Part shown: positions 1 to 8,334 of the stretch, in pieces | How the letters are laid out: the number at the start of each line of letters is the position of its first letter | How positions within the stretch are numbered: the first letter of the stretch is position 1 | Assembly (NCBI RefSeq): GCF_029167625.1 | Contig: NZ_CP119145.1 | Coordinates: 2,728,001-2,792,000, forward strand | Source: Streptomyces sp. AM 4-1-1 | GTDB lineage: Bacteria > Actinomycetota > Actinomycetes > Streptomycetales > Streptomycetaceae | DNA: 64,000 nucleotides | Direction: 5' to 3' | The notes under the pieces: model-generated | What the model saw: only the letters and a program-made list of their open reading frames with translations | The model's database searches: none | Told to the model about the DNA's origin: nothing | Position numbers and translations under genes: made by a program

Positions 1-1000
1 GGTGCGGGTCGTTGGCGAGCAGCGGCTTGCCGGTCGTCGTGTGCTGCCCGGAGACCACCCAGGAGTTCGAGCCGATGCCGTTGCCGTTGGGGCCGAGCAG
101 TGCGGGGATCTCGTCGAGGGTGTCGGACAGCGCACCGAGCTGGGACTGGAGGCCCTCGGTGGCGTCCGACGAGATGTCCGCGCCGGTGCCGCCCTCCGTG
201 GACGCCTCGGCCTCGGGATCGAACTTGCCGGTCTCCGGGGAGATCGCCCCCTCGGCGACGATCGGCTTGTGGTCCTTCGGGTAGGCCGGGTAGAGGTCCT
301 TGATCTGCTTCTCGTCGAGCCTGCTGGTCATCAGCGAGCGGTCGATCTCGTCCTGCATGTTGCCGCGCAGGTCCCAGGCCATCGCCTTCAGCCAGGCGAC
401 CGAGTCGACCGGGGACCACTCGGCGGGCTTGTAGTCGTTGGTGAACCCGAGGGCGGCGTACTCGACGGAGATGTCCTTGCCGTCGCGCCCCTTGAGATAG
501 GCGTTCACTCCGTCCGCGTACGCCTGGAGGTTCTTCTTGGTCTCCTCGGTCAGGACGGTGTCGTACTCCTGCTGCGCCACCCGTCGCCAGCCCATCGTGC
601 GCAGGAAGGCGTCGGTCTTGACCTGTCCCGAGCCGAACATCTCGGAGAGCCGGCCCGCCGTCATGTGCCGACGGACGTCCATCTCCCAGAAGCGGTCCTG
701 CGCCTGCACGAAGCCCTGGGCGCGGAAGAGGTCGGCGTCGGAGTCCGCGTAGATCTGCGGAACGCCGTAACCGTCGCGTTTGACATCGACGTTCTTGGAG
801 AGACCGGCGACCTTGATCGAGCCGGTCGTCTGCGGGTACGAGGCCCGGACGGTGCTCACGGACCAGTACGAGCCGTATCCGACACCCCCGACGAGCGCCA
901 GCACCAGGACGATCACGATCAGGCGGGCACGTCGCCCCTTCTTCTTACCGGACTTCTTCTCACCGGAAGAGCCGGAAGAGGCGGTTTTGTTGGCGGGCAT
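1..1000 (-). CDS. Penicillin acylase family protein, N-terminal part (3' end beyond window)
   Basis: Leftward gene starting with ATG at 1000; 333 residues are visible and the frame is still open at the window edge. Residues 1-24 are basic, 25-45 form one hydrophobic membrane segment, and an extracytoplasmic domain follows with the family's early DGYGVPQIYA and FVQAQDRFWEMD segments (about 76-110). Near the end of the visible part is GIGSNSW (308-314). In N-terminal nucleophile hydrolases of this family the precursor is cut before the Ser of this motif (Ser311 here), which becomes the beta-subunit nucleophile, so the visible part is mainly the alpha subunit and spacer. Family members hydrolyse amide bonds of beta-lactams, N-acyl-homoserine lactones or lipopeptides; the substrate cannot be told from the sequence. 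It diverges from the antiporter gene across about 225 bp. Confidence 0.93.
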   Translation of the reverse strand, partial: MPANKTASSGSSGEKKSGKKKGRRARLIVIVLVLALVGGVGYGSYWSVSTVRASYPQTTGSIKVAGLSKNVDVKRDGYGVPQIYADSDADLFRAQGFVQAQDRFWEMDVRRHMTAGRLSEMFGSGQVKTDAFLRTMGWRRVAQQEYDTVLTEETKKNLQAYADGVNAYLKGRDGKDISVEYAALGFTNDYKPAEWSPVDSVAWLKAMAWDLRGNMQDEIDRSLMTSRLDEKQIKDLYPAYPKDHKPIVAEGAISPETGKFDPEAEASTEGGTGADISSDATEGLQSQLGALSDTLDEIPALLGPNGNGIGSNSWVVSGQHTTTGKPLLANDPH

Positions 1001-1224
1001 CGCTGTCCTTCGAGGGGCAGGGTGGTCCTGAAAGTGCTGGAGCAACCATAGGCGCAGCGCGGAGACCACTCGGACGCGGTATGCGGATGCGGCCATTTGC
1101 GTAAGCGGCGCATCACCGTACGAACATCAGAACGCGTCAAGAAAGCGTTAAAGATTAGGTAAGGTAACGAAGTACCGGCCACCGGAGGACGATCCGGCAG
1201 GCGTACGCAGGGAAGGAACGGCCA

Positions 1225-3087
1225 CTGACTGTCCACGCGCTCAACGAACTCCTGCTCGTCTGCTCACTCGTCCTGCTCGTCGCCGTCGCGGCGGTACGCA
1301 TCTCGTCCCGCAGCGGGCTTCCGAGCCTGCTCCTGTATCTCGGCATCGGGATCGCCATGGGGCAGGACGGCTTCTTCGACGTCAAGTTCGACAACGCCGA
1401 GCTGACCCAGGTCATCGGCTACGCCGCGCTGGTCGTGATCCTGGCCGAGGGCGGCCTGGGCACGAAGTGGAAAGAGGTCAGGCCGGCCCTGCCCGCCGCC
1501 GCGCTGCTGTCGACCGTCGGCGTGGGGATCAGCGTGGGCGTCACCGCGGCCGGGGCGCACTATCTGGTCGGTCTGGAGTGGCGGCAGGCACTGATCATCG
1601 GCGCGGTGGTCTCGTCCACCGACGCGGCCGCGGTCTTCTCCGTGCTGCGCAAGGTGCCGCTGCCGTCCCGGATCACGGGTGTGCTGGAGGCCGAGTCCGG
1701 CTTCAACGACGCACCGGTCGTGATCCTGGTGGTGGCGTTCTCCGCGGTCGGTCCGGTGAGCCACTGGTACGTCCTGGTCGGTGAGATAGCGCTGGAGCTG
1801 GCGATCGGCGCGGCCATCGGCATCGCGGTGGGCTGGCTCGGTTCGTACGCGCTGCGGCATGTGGCACTGCCCGCGTCCGGCCTCTACCCGATCGCGGTCA
1901 TGGCCATCGCGGTGTCGGCCTACGCGGCGGGGGCCATGGCGCACGGCAGCGGTTTCCTCGCCGTCTACCTGGCCGCGATGGCACTCGGCAACGCCAAGCT
2001 TCCGCACTGGCCCGCGACCCGCGGCTTCGCGGACGGGCTCGGCTGGCTGGCTCAGATCGGCATGTTCGTGCTGCTGGGGCTGCTGGTCACGCCGCACGAC
2101 CTGATCGACGACTTCTGGCCCGCGGTGGTGGTGGGTCTGGTGCTGACCGTGGTGGCGCGTCCGCTGGAGGTCTTCATCTCGCTCGCGCCGTTCCGGCTGC
2201 CCTGGCAGGAGAAGGCGTTGATGTCGTGGGCGGGGCTGCGCGGCGCCGTGCCCATCATCCTGGCGACCATCCCCATGGTGTCCGGGATCGACGGCAGTAC
2301 CCGGGTCTTCAACATCGTCTTCGTGCTCGTCATCGTGTACACGCTCATCCAGGGGCCGACCCTGCCCTGGCTGGCGAAGGCACTGCGGATCGGTGACGAC
2401 CCGTCGGAGACGGCCGATCTCGGCATCGAGTCGGCACCGCTGGAGCGGCTGCGCGGACATCTGCTGTCGGTCGCGATCCCGCCGAGGTCGAAGATGCACG
2501 GCGTGGAGGTCGGCGAACTGCGGCTGCCGTCCGGGTCCGCGGTGACCCTGGTCGTACGCGAGGAGAAGAGCTTCGTACCGGCGCCCGCGACCGTGCTCCG
2601 GCGCGGGGACGAGCTGCTGGTGGTGGCGACCGATCCGGTGCGCGACGCGGCGGAGGCACGGCTGCGGGCCGTGGGCGAGGGCGGCAAGCTGGCCGGCTGG
2701 CTGGGGACCGGCGACGGAAACGGCGTGGGCGGCCCGGGGTCGGACCAGCTGCCGGTGTCGCCGCAGGTGACGAAGGTGGCGAAGAAGCTCGGCATCACGA
2801 CCGAGCCGAAATCGCGTGCGGCGAGGGCTCGGGAGACGAAGGCGCGCGAGGCGAAGGTCCGTGAGCTGCGGGCCCGTGAGACGAGGGCGCGGGAAGCGGC
2901 GGTACGGGAATCGAGGGAGCGGGGGACGGCGGTACGGGCGCCGAAGGATCGGGAATCGGCCGTACGGACGCCGAAGGAACGCGAGGTGGAGGTCCGGAGC
3001 GCCGGACCCCGTGGCCCCTCCGGTCCTCCGACGGGCGGGGCGGCACGGCCGGACGACGTACCGCAGGACGAGGGTGCGGGTACGTGA
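1225..3087 (+). CDS. Potassium/proton antiporter, CPA family with C-terminal TrkA-C domain
   Basis: Predicted inner-membrane cation/proton antiporter of 621 residues. The first 400 or so residues hold a dozen hydrophobic segments typical of Na+/H+ exchangers, including FVLLGLLVTP and the conserved GLRGAVPI segment. Residues about 400-480 form a TrkA-C/RCK-C type domain (RSKMHGVEVGELRLP, RRGDELLVVAT) that usually binds nucleotides and gates K+ transport. The first ATG (1357) would delete the first membrane helix, which is coded by uninterrupted in-frame codons upstream. I chose CTG at 1225 because AGGGAAGGAA lies at 1209-1218 with 6 bases of spacing. The last 90 residues are Arg/Glu-rich with an imperfect 10-residue repeat (VRESRERGTA, VRAPKDRESA, VRTPKEREVE) and look disordered. 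The stop codon lies inside the first unit of a 33-bp tandem repeat. Confidence 0.92.
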   Translation: MTVHALNELLLVCSLVLLVAVAAVRISSRSGLPSLLLYLGIGIAMGQDGFFDVKFDNAELTQVIGYAALVVILAEGGLGTKWKEVRPALPAAALLSTVGVGISVGVTAAGAHYLVGLEWRQALIIGAVVSSTDAAAVFSVLRKVPLPSRITGVLEAESGFNDAPVVILVVAFSAVGPVSHWYVLVGEIALELAIGAAIGIAVGWLGSYALRHVALPASGLYPIAVMAIAVSAYAAGAMAHGSGFLAVYLAAMALGNAKLPHWPATRGFADGLGWLAQIGMFVLLGLLVTPHDLIDDFWPAVVVGLVLTVVARPLEVFISLAPFRLPWQEKALMSWAGLRGAVPIILATIPMVSGIDGSTRVFNIVFVLVIVYTLIQGPTLPWLAKALRIGDDPSETADLGIESAPLERLRGHLLSVAIPPRSKMHGVEVGELRLPSGSAVTLVVREEKSFVPAPATVLRRGDELLVVATDPVRDAAEARLRAVGEGGKLAGWLGTGDGNGVGGPGSDQLPVSPQVTKVAKKLGITTEPKSRAARARETKAREAKVRELRARETRAREAAVRESRERGTAVRAPKDRESAVRTPKEREVEVRSAGPRGPSGPPTGGAARPDDVPQDEGAGT

Positions 3088-3376
3088 GGCGTACCGCTGG
3101 AGGGGGGTGCGGGTGCGTGAGGCGTACGGCTGGACGAGCATCCCGGTGCGTGAGGCGTACCGCTGGACGAGGACCCCGGTGCGTGAGGCGTACCGCTGGA
3201 CGAGGACCCCGGTGCGTGAGGCGTACCGCTGGACGAGGACCCCGGTGCGTGAGGCGTACCGCTGGACGAGGACCCCGGTGCGTGAGGCGTACCGCTGGAC
3301 GAGGACCCCGGTGCGTGAGGCGTACCGCTGGACGAGGACCCCGGTGCGTGCGGCGTACCGCTGGACGAGGACCCCT
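3080..3376 (+). repeat. 33-bp tandem repeat, nine units
   Basis: Nine head-to-tail units of 33 bp start at 3080, 3113, 3146, 3179, 3212, 3245, 3278, 3311 and 3344. Each begins GTGCGTGAGGCGTACCGCTG. The six units from 3146 to 3343 look identical; the first two and the last are variants. The first unit contains the TGA stop of the antiporter gene (3085-3087). Because the unit is 11 codons long, frames stay open on both strands, which creates artefactual repetitive reading frames. There is no spacer variation, so this is not a CRISPR array. It is probably a recent expansion by slippage or unequal recombination. Confidence 0.95.
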
Positions 3377-3803
3377 GCTGTCCGGGACGGCGTATGGCAC
3401 GGGATGAGGACCCCGGCGCCCCAGTCCCTACGCGGGAGCAAGGACCGTCGGCGTCCGGGACCTACCGCAGCGCAAGTACCCCGGTGTCCGGGACGGCGTA
3501 CGGCGGGACGGGCGCCCGGATGTCCGGGACGTACCGCTGGTCAAGGGCACCCGGCGCGTGGCGGCTGTAGCATGAGTCGAACCTGATCGACCCACCCAAC
3601 TGATCGACCAACTCTGCCTGACGCAGAGCTGGCGTGACCGTATGGCGGTCGTGGCGCCCCGCCCTCCCGGCGCGCGCCCGGCATCTACCGCAGTCCCGCG
3701 CGCAGAGGACAGCTCTCGGCAGCTCCCGCGGAGGACCGTACGCAGCACGCGTGCCGGGCCACTCGCGGCGGCGCGGCCACCAGGCGGCAGAAAGGCAAGG
3801 ACC
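3377..3803. other. Intergenic region with decayed repeat copies
   Basis: This stretch between the tandem repeat and the MFS gene holds degenerate relatives of the 33-bp unit around 3450-3560 (several GTCCGGGAC...TACCG blocks followed by an ACCCCGG-like end), then non-repetitive GC-rich sequence. I see no credible gene. The promoter of the downstream MFS gene should lie in its last 200 bases, but no box stands out. Confidence 0.5.
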
Positions 3804-5087
3804 GTGGCGTCCACGGTCTCCGACCCCCGCCCCGGATACGGACAGTTGCTGCGCACCCCTGGTGCGTGGACGTTCCTCCTGCCGGGCTTCGCGGCACGAC
3901 AGCCGTTCGCGATGCTGACGATCGGCATCGTGCTGCTCGTACAGCACACCACCGGTTCGTACGGCAGTGCCGGCGTCGTGGCCGCCGTCACCGGTGTCTC
4001 CATGGCATTGTTCGCGCCGCAGACCGGCAAACTCGCGGACCGCTTCGGACAGCGCGCGGTGCTGTTGCCGGGCGTACTGGTGCACACGGCTTCCGTGACG
4101 GCACTGACGGCGCTCGCACTGGCGGACGCGCCCCTGTGGGCGTTGTGCGCGGCGGCGGTGCCGGCCGGGGCGTCCGTGCCGCAGGTCGGGCCGATGGTGC
4201 GGGCGCGCTGGGCGGCCATCCTCGGCGCGGCCCCCGGGCGCAAGGCGTCGCCGCTGATGTCCACCGCCGCCGCCTTCGAATCCGTGACGGACGAGTTCAC
4301 GTTCGTCGTCGGCCCGGTGCTCGCCACGGCGCTCTGCACCGGAGTGCATCCGTCCGCCGGTCTGCTCGCCGAGGCGGGCCTGACCCTGGTCGGCGGTCTG
4401 CTCTTCGCCGCGCGACGCGGCACCCAGCCCGCCGTGCGCGACGCGGCCTCCGACGCGGGCCCCCGCACCTCCGCGCTGTCGGTGCCCGGTGTGCGGGTGC
4501 TGGCGGTGGCCTTCCTCGGTATCGGCGCGGTCTTCGGCGGAATGCAGGTCTCCCTGACCGCGTTCTCCGAGGAGATCGGCCGCCCAGGGGTGAACGGTCT
4601 TCTGTACGGGGTGTTCGCGGCGGGCAACATGCTGGCCGGGATCGTCTGCGGCGCCGTCGCCTGGAAGAGCGGGCCCCGGCGCCGGCTGCTCATCGGGTAC
4701 GCGGCGCTCACCCTGACCGCGTCCGGACTGTGGGCGTTGCACTCCGTGCCGCTGCTCGCCGGGCTCGGACTGCTGGTCGGCCTCTCCATCGCGCCCGCCC
4801 TGATAGGCGGCTACACGCTGGTCGAGGATCTGGTGCCGGGTTCCGCGCGGACGGAGGCGTTCACCTGGTTGACGGGCGCGGTGGCGCTGGGGCAGGCGGC
4901 GGCCGTCACGGTCGCAGGCAGGCTCGCGGACGCCCACGGCGCGAGCGCCGGCTTCGTGGTGCCACTGGTGGGGACCGCGCTGGCGCTGGTGACCCTGGTG
5001 ACACTCCGTTCGCGGCTGACACCCAGCGCTCCGGAACGGGTGGTGGCACGTGGGATCGGTCACCGCGGGCCGGTCACGGTGGACTGA
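3804..5087 (+). CDS. MFS transporter, 12-helix exporter-like
   Basis: A 427-residue major facilitator protein. From GTG at 3804 it runs VASTVSDPRPGYGQLL, then about 12 hydrophobic helices with the loop-2 motif GKLADRFGQR after the second helix, a central charged loop and a second set of six helices. The start was chosen because AGGCAAGGACC lies just before GTG 3804; upstream in-frame codons are Arg/Pro/Gly-rich and look non-coding. The substrate is unknown. The family resembles small drug or metabolite exporters. It is followed after about 66 bp by the fmdB-like gene, which has its own operator, so it is probably a separate unit. Confidence 0.88.
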   Translation: MASTVSDPRPGYGQLLRTPGAWTFLLPGFAARQPFAMLTIGIVLLVQHTTGSYGSAGVVAAVTGVSMALFAPQTGKLADRFGQRAVLLPGVLVHTASVTALTALALADAPLWALCAAAVPAGASVPQVGPMVRARWAAILGAAPGRKASPLMSTAAAFESVTDEFTFVVGPVLATALCTGVHPSAGLLAEAGLTLVGGLLFAARRGTQPAVRDAASDAGPRTSALSVPGVRVLAVAFLGIGAVFGGMQVSLTAFSEEIGRPGVNGLLYGVFAAGNMLAGIVCGAVAWKSGPRRRLLIGYAALTLTASGLWALHSVPLLAGLGLLVGLSIAPALIGGYTLVEDLVPGSARTEAFTWLTGAVALGQAAAVTVAGRLADAHGASAGFVVPLVGTALALVTLVTLRSRLTPSAPERVVARGIGHRGPVTVD

Positions 5088-5117
5088 TTCAACGGAATGC
5101 GTCACTATAGAGCGTCG

Positions 5118-5144
5118 TTAGCACTCATTGAGTGAGAGTGCCAG
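5118..5144 (+). promoter_or_regulatory. CIRCE-like operator (HrcA site) upstream of the FmdB gene
   Basis: TTAGCACTC (5118-5126), nine spacer bases, then GAGTGCCAG (5136-5144). The CIRCE consensus is TTAGCACTC-N9-GAGTGCTAA, so the left arm is perfect, the spacing is exact and the right arm differs at two positions. A TATAGA hexamer at 5106-5111 could be the -10 box. The ribosome binding site AGGAGG follows at 5143-5148. This predicts heat-inducible, HrcA-repressed expression. Confidence 0.85.
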
Positions 5145-5153
5145 GAGGAACAA

Positions 5154-5531
5154 GTGCCGACCTATCAGTACCAGTGCACCGAGTGCGGCGAGGGCCTTGA
5201 AGCGGTGCAGAAGTTCACCGACGATGCCCTGACCGAGTGCCCCAACTGCAAGGGACGCCTGAAGAAGGTGTTCTCCGCGGTCGGCATTGTCTTCAAGGGT
5301 TCCGGTTTCTACCGGAACGACAGCCGTGGCTCCTCGTCGAGCAGCGCGCCTGCCGCGAAGACGTCCGGTTCCTCTTCGTCGACGGGCTCGGACTCGTCGG
5401 GATCGGGGGCGAAGCCGACGGCGTCGTCGTCTTCCGCCACGTCGAACTCTTCGTCGTCGAGTTCGTCTTCTTCGTCGTCGGCTTCGTCTTCGTCCTCCTC
5501 CTCTTCGTCGAGTGGGACGTCGGCCGCCTGA
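5154..5531 (+). CDS. FmdB-type zinc-ribbon protein with serine-rich tail (Ruc-like)
   Basis: A small protein of 125 residues starting with GTG at 5154 behind AGGAGG. Residues 1-35 form the FmdB zinc ribbon: Cys8-x2-Cys11 and Cys29-x2-Cys32 can bind one Zn. Residues about 60-122 are almost entirely Ser with some Ala and Thr, so the tail is intrinsically disordered. Mycobacterial Rv0991c (Ruc) has the same plan, is controlled by HrcA, and has been described as a redox-activated chaperone that cooperates with the Hsp70 system. The CIRCE-like element upstream makes the same role likely here, by inference. A strong terminator follows at 5581. Confidence 0.92.
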   Translation: MPTYQYQCTECGEGLEAVQKFTDDALTECPNCKGRLKKVFSAVGIVFKGSGFYRNDSRGSSSSSAPAAKTSGSSSSTGSDSSGSGAKPTASSSSATSNSSSSSSSSSSSASSSSSSSSSSGTSAA

Positions 5532-5580
5532 GGCCACGCAATACGTCATGCGTGCGTACATGCACGCATTCGCATTTCAC

Positions 5581-5621
5581 CGAAGACCCCGCCGAGCCAT
5601 ATCCACTCGGCGGGGTCTTCG
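5581..5621 (+). terminator. Rho-independent-type hairpin after the FmdB gene
   Basis: A perfect 16-bp inverted repeat (5581-5596 with 5606-5621, 9-base loop) with arm CGAAGACCCCGCCGAG. No T-run follows, as is usual in Streptomyces. A second smaller palindrome lies just upstream (ATGCGTGC at 5549-5556 pairing with GCACGCAT at 5562-5569). Together they probably end fmdB transcription. Confidence 0.85.
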
Positions 5622-5835
5622 GTGTGTGGGGATGCTGGGATGTGTGGGGATGTGGGTGTGTGGGGGCGGGGCCTCTCGACGTGGCCCGGGGTCCGGGGTC
5701 GGGGGCCGTGGTCGGGGGCCGTGGTCGGGGCCCGCAGCCGTGACGCTTCGCGCATGTTCGTTCGATCGGCATGCGCTGGAGCCGCTTCGCGTTACGTCCC
5801 GTCTGCGGTGTGTCACATCCGGCTAGTGTGATCGC

Positions 5836-6717
5836 ATGGTTAACGCACAGACCGGCACAGAGGTCGGCACAGCGACCGGCGCGGAGAACGGCGCGGAGAT
5901 CGGTGTCATCGGCGGCTCGGGCTTCTACTCCTTCCTGGAGGACGTCACCGAGGTACGTGTGGACACCCCGTACGGACAACCCAGCGATTCCCTGTTCCTG
6001 GGCGCGGTCGCGGGCCGCCGGGTCGCCTTCCTCCCCCGGCACGGGCGCGGTCACCACCTGCCGCCCCACCGCATCAACTACCGGGCCAATCTCTGGGCAC
6101 TGCGTTCGGTCGGCGTGCGGCAGGTGCTCGGCCCCTGCGCGGTGGGCGGGCTGCGGCCGGAGTACGGGCCGGGGACGCTGCTCGTGCCCGATCAGTTGGT
6201 GGACCGCACCAAGACCCGCACCCAGACGTACTACGACGGGGAGCCCTGGGCTGACGGATCGGTGCCCAACGTGGTGCATGTGTCCTTCGCCGACCCCTAC
6301 TGCCCCGAGGGCCGTCGGGCAGCGCTCGACGCTGCGCGGGCACATGCCTGGGAACCGGTCGACGGCGGCACGCTCGTGGTGGTGGAGGGGCCGCGCTTCT
6401 CCAGCCGGGCGGAGTCGCGCTGGCATGCGGCGATGGGCTGGTCGGTGGTCGGGATGACCGGGCACCCGGAGGCCGTGCTCGCCCGTGAGCTGGGGCTCTG
6501 CTACACGACGATGACACTGGTGACGGACCTGGACGCGGGGGCCGAGGCGGGTGAGGGCGTCTCTCACGAAGAGGTGCTGAAGGTGTTCGCGGCCAATGTG
6601 GACCGGCTGCGCACGGTCCTGTTCGACGCGGTGGCGGGACTGCCGACGAGTGCGAGCCGCGACTGTGCCTGCTCGCACGCGCTGGACGGGATCAACACGG
6701 GGATCGAACTCCCTTGA
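5836..6717 (+). CDS. S-methyl-5'-thioadenosine phosphorylase family (MTAP/PNP)
   Basis: A 293-residue cytoplasmic enzyme of the purine nucleoside phosphorylase superfamily. It expects phosphate and methylthioadenosine (or a purine nucleoside) and yields adenine plus the sugar 1-phosphate in methionine salvage. Residues 1-20 are a non-conserved leader; IGVIGGSGFY marks the start of the fold. LPRHGRGH (phosphate and sugar site), NYRANLWAL, EGPRFSSRAESR and GMTGHPEAVLARE are the family's signatures. The usual NMT before the PE motif is GMT here. The C-terminus ends with CACSHALDG. It starts with ATG 5836 and appears monocistronic. Confidence 0.9.
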   Translation: MVNAQTGTEVGTATGAENGAEIGVIGGSGFYSFLEDVTEVRVDTPYGQPSDSLFLGAVAGRRVAFLPRHGRGHHLPPHRINYRANLWALRSVGVRQVLGPCAVGGLRPEYGPGTLLVPDQLVDRTKTRTQTYYDGEPWADGSVPNVVHVSFADPYCPEGRRAALDAARAHAWEPVDGGTLVVVEGPRFSSRAESRWHAAMGWSVVGMTGHPEAVLARELGLCYTTMTLVTDLDAGAEAGEGVSHEEVLKVFAANVDRLRTVLFDAVAGLPTSASRDCACSHALDGINTGIELP

Positions 6718-7060
6718 TGGGAGTCGTTTGGGGTTCTTAGTGGGGTTCTTCTGAGGCTCCCCCTGTGGGATTGGTCCTGGGGTTCGTCCTGGGGTCCCCT
6801 TGTGGGATTGGTCCTGGGGTTGGTCGCCCGTACGCGTGGGCGGGCCCGGTGGTGAACTCGTACGGGTGGGTCAGCTCGGCGGGTGAACTCGGGTGCGTGA
6901 ACTCATACGGGTGGGTGAACTCGGGTGGGTGAACTCATACAGGTGGGTGAGGGAGTTGTCCACATCGCCAGGTCTGTCCACAGGGCTCAGCGGGATTCTC
7001 GCGGACGGTGGATCGTGAGGGGCGTTCGTCCAAGTCCGCTCACGTCAGGTGGTGCCTGCC
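6718..7060. repeat. Intergenic region with short G-rich imperfect repeats
   Basis: Between 6720 and 6810 the phrase TGGGATTGGTCCTGGGGTT recurs. Between 6845 and 6955 there are five imperfect copies of a GGGTGGGTGAACTCG-like unit. The pattern is irregular and no open frame here has coding character. It is likely noncoding slippage sequence; no terminator hairpin was recognised. Confidence 0.5.
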
Positions 7061-7840
7061 ATGTCTCCGTCCGCTCCCGCGTTCCCGACCGCGCCCACGC
7101 CAGCCTTCCCGTCCGCGTTTCCGCCCATTCCGATGGCCTCCGCGTCGGCAGCCTCCGTGTCGCCATCTGTTGCGTCAACAGCCGCTACGTGGAAATCCGC
7201 TACGTCGAAGTCCGTTGCGTCGAAGTCCGTTGCGTCGAAGTCCGTTGCGTCGACGGTCTCTGAGTCGGTCCCGGATCTTCGCTCCGCCCTTCCGGGGCCA
7301 CCGGTTGCCATGCCCGAGCCGTGCGGGGTCCCCCAGTTCGCACCGATCCGGGTGCGGGGAGGTGGTGGGCACCGGCTGCGGCGGGCGGTGCGCCGGAGGC
7401 GGTGCACCTGGGCGGCGGGGCTCGCGCTGACGGCGGCGGCGCTGGCCGCTTCGGGACTGGGTGGCGCGGCGGCCGGGGGCTCGGGCGGGCCACCGGGCAC
7501 CGCCGGGGCGGGGGGACCACCCTCGGAGGGCGGTCGGCACGCGGAGCTGCCGGTGTCCACGCGGCTCGTCTCGGCGCCGGTCCGGATCGCGGACGCGGCC
7601 GCGGTCCGGCTGCTACGGACGGGCGACCGCGTGGATGTGATCGCCGCTGGGGGCACGGGCGCCGAAGCCCGGGTGGTGGCGAGGGACGTACGGGTCGCGG
7701 AGGTGCCACCGATGGTGGCCGATGACCCCGCTCAGGAATCCGGCGCGCTCGTCGTGCTCTCCGTCGGGCGGGACACCGCGAAGGCGCTGGCCGGTGCGGC
7801 GGTGTCGGGGCGACTGGCGGTGACACTGTGCGGCCCCTGA
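7061..7840 (+). CDS. SAF-domain (CpaB/RcpC-like) membrane-anchored protein
   Basis: One hydrophobic segment (RCTWAAGLALTAAALAAS) follows an Arg-rich stretch, then a Gly-rich linker and a SAF-like domain: STRLVSAPVRIADAAAVRLL, RTGDRVDVIA and a final GALVVLSVGRDTAKALAG. SAF domains of the CpaB group occur in Flp/Tad pilus assembly proteins, but no pilus genes are adjacent, so a secreted or periplasm-like role is all that can be inferred. The start is uncertain. ATG 7061 follows AGGTGG; GTG 7049 is just upstream. The N-terminal 80 residues are Ser/Ala/Pro-rich and include a 15-bp DNA repeat at about 7203-7255 (SKSVA repeated), so the true start may be ATG 7310, which opens MPEPCGVPQF just before the conserved part. 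Confidence 0.72.
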   Translation: MSPSAPAFPTAPTPAFPSAFPPIPMASASAASVSPSVASTAATWKSATSKSVASKSVASKSVASTVSESVPDLRSALPGPPVAMPEPCGVPQFAPIRVRGGGGHRLRRAVRRRRCTWAAGLALTAAALAASGLGGAAAGGSGGPPGTAGAGGPPSEGGRHAELPVSTRLVSAPVRIADAAAVRLLRTGDRVDVIAAGGTGAEARVVARDVRVAEVPPMVADDPAQESGALVVLSVGRDTAKALAGAAVSGRLAVTLCGP

Positions 7841-7870
7841 TCGCATACCGGGAACGGGCCCGGTCGGCGC

Positions 7871-8098
7871 TCAGACGTGGTGCGGCGGCTTCTCGTCCAG
7901 GAACCGGGCGAGGTCGGCGGCGCTGCCACCGGACGGGGGCCGCTCGCCCCACCCGCGGTCCGTGTCGTCCGAGGACTGCTGGTCCAGTGGGTCGTCGAAG
8001 ATCAGAGCCGTGGGCCTCGGCCGGGGTCGCGTCGGTTCCGGCGACTGGTCGGCCGGGTGTTCGGGATCGTGGGGTACGGGAGCGGGGGCGGAACTCAT
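7871..8098 (-). CDS. Small conserved Streptomyces protein of unknown function (75 aa)
   Basis: ATG at 8098 opens a 75-residue acidic, Pro-rich protein with the ending ADLARFLDEKPPHHV and the central segment DDTDRGWGERP, which I recognise as a conserved small actinomycete protein. There are no membrane segments and no known domain. It is last in the leftward run that begins with the oxidoreductase genes, 236 bp after the small membrane protein gene, and converges with the SAF-domain gene. The function is unknown. Confidence 0.75.
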   Translation of the reverse strand: MSSAPAPVPHDPEHPADQSPEPTRPRPRPTALIFDDPLDQQSSDDTDRGWGERPPSGGSAADLARFLDEKPPHHV

Positions 8099-8334
8099 AC
8101 CTCCAGAGTACGGCGGCCCCGAAACGCCCGAGGTCGGCGAGCGATCAGCTGGGGGTCCCAGGCGGTCGGCCGCTGTCGGGGCCGCGACCGTGCTGCGGCC
8201 GGACCTGCGGCGTCGGCGACCGGCGGGCCCGGTGTTCGACGGCCAGGCGGGCCCGGTGGGCGGCGGACGGGCAGGCCCGGTGGGCGGCGCTCCCGGACTC
8301 ACCGGACTTGGCGAACTCGCCGGACTCACCCGAC

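Noticed and set aside
1155..1171. TTAGGTAAGGTAAC resembles an IdeR/DmdR iron box (TTAGGTTAGGCTAACCTAA).
   Set aside because: It needs a one-base deletion to align and the right half is poor. The flanking genes are not iron genes.
3080..3376. Possible CRISPR array.
   Set aside because: Units are contiguous with no variable spacers; the same holds for the arrays at 13634, 41586 and 42139.
3084..3407. Open frames with tandem RVREAYRWTRTP-like peptides that could be called repeat proteins.
   Set aside because: The frame is kept open only by the 33-bp unit, has no ribosome binding site, and is open in all frames and on both strands.
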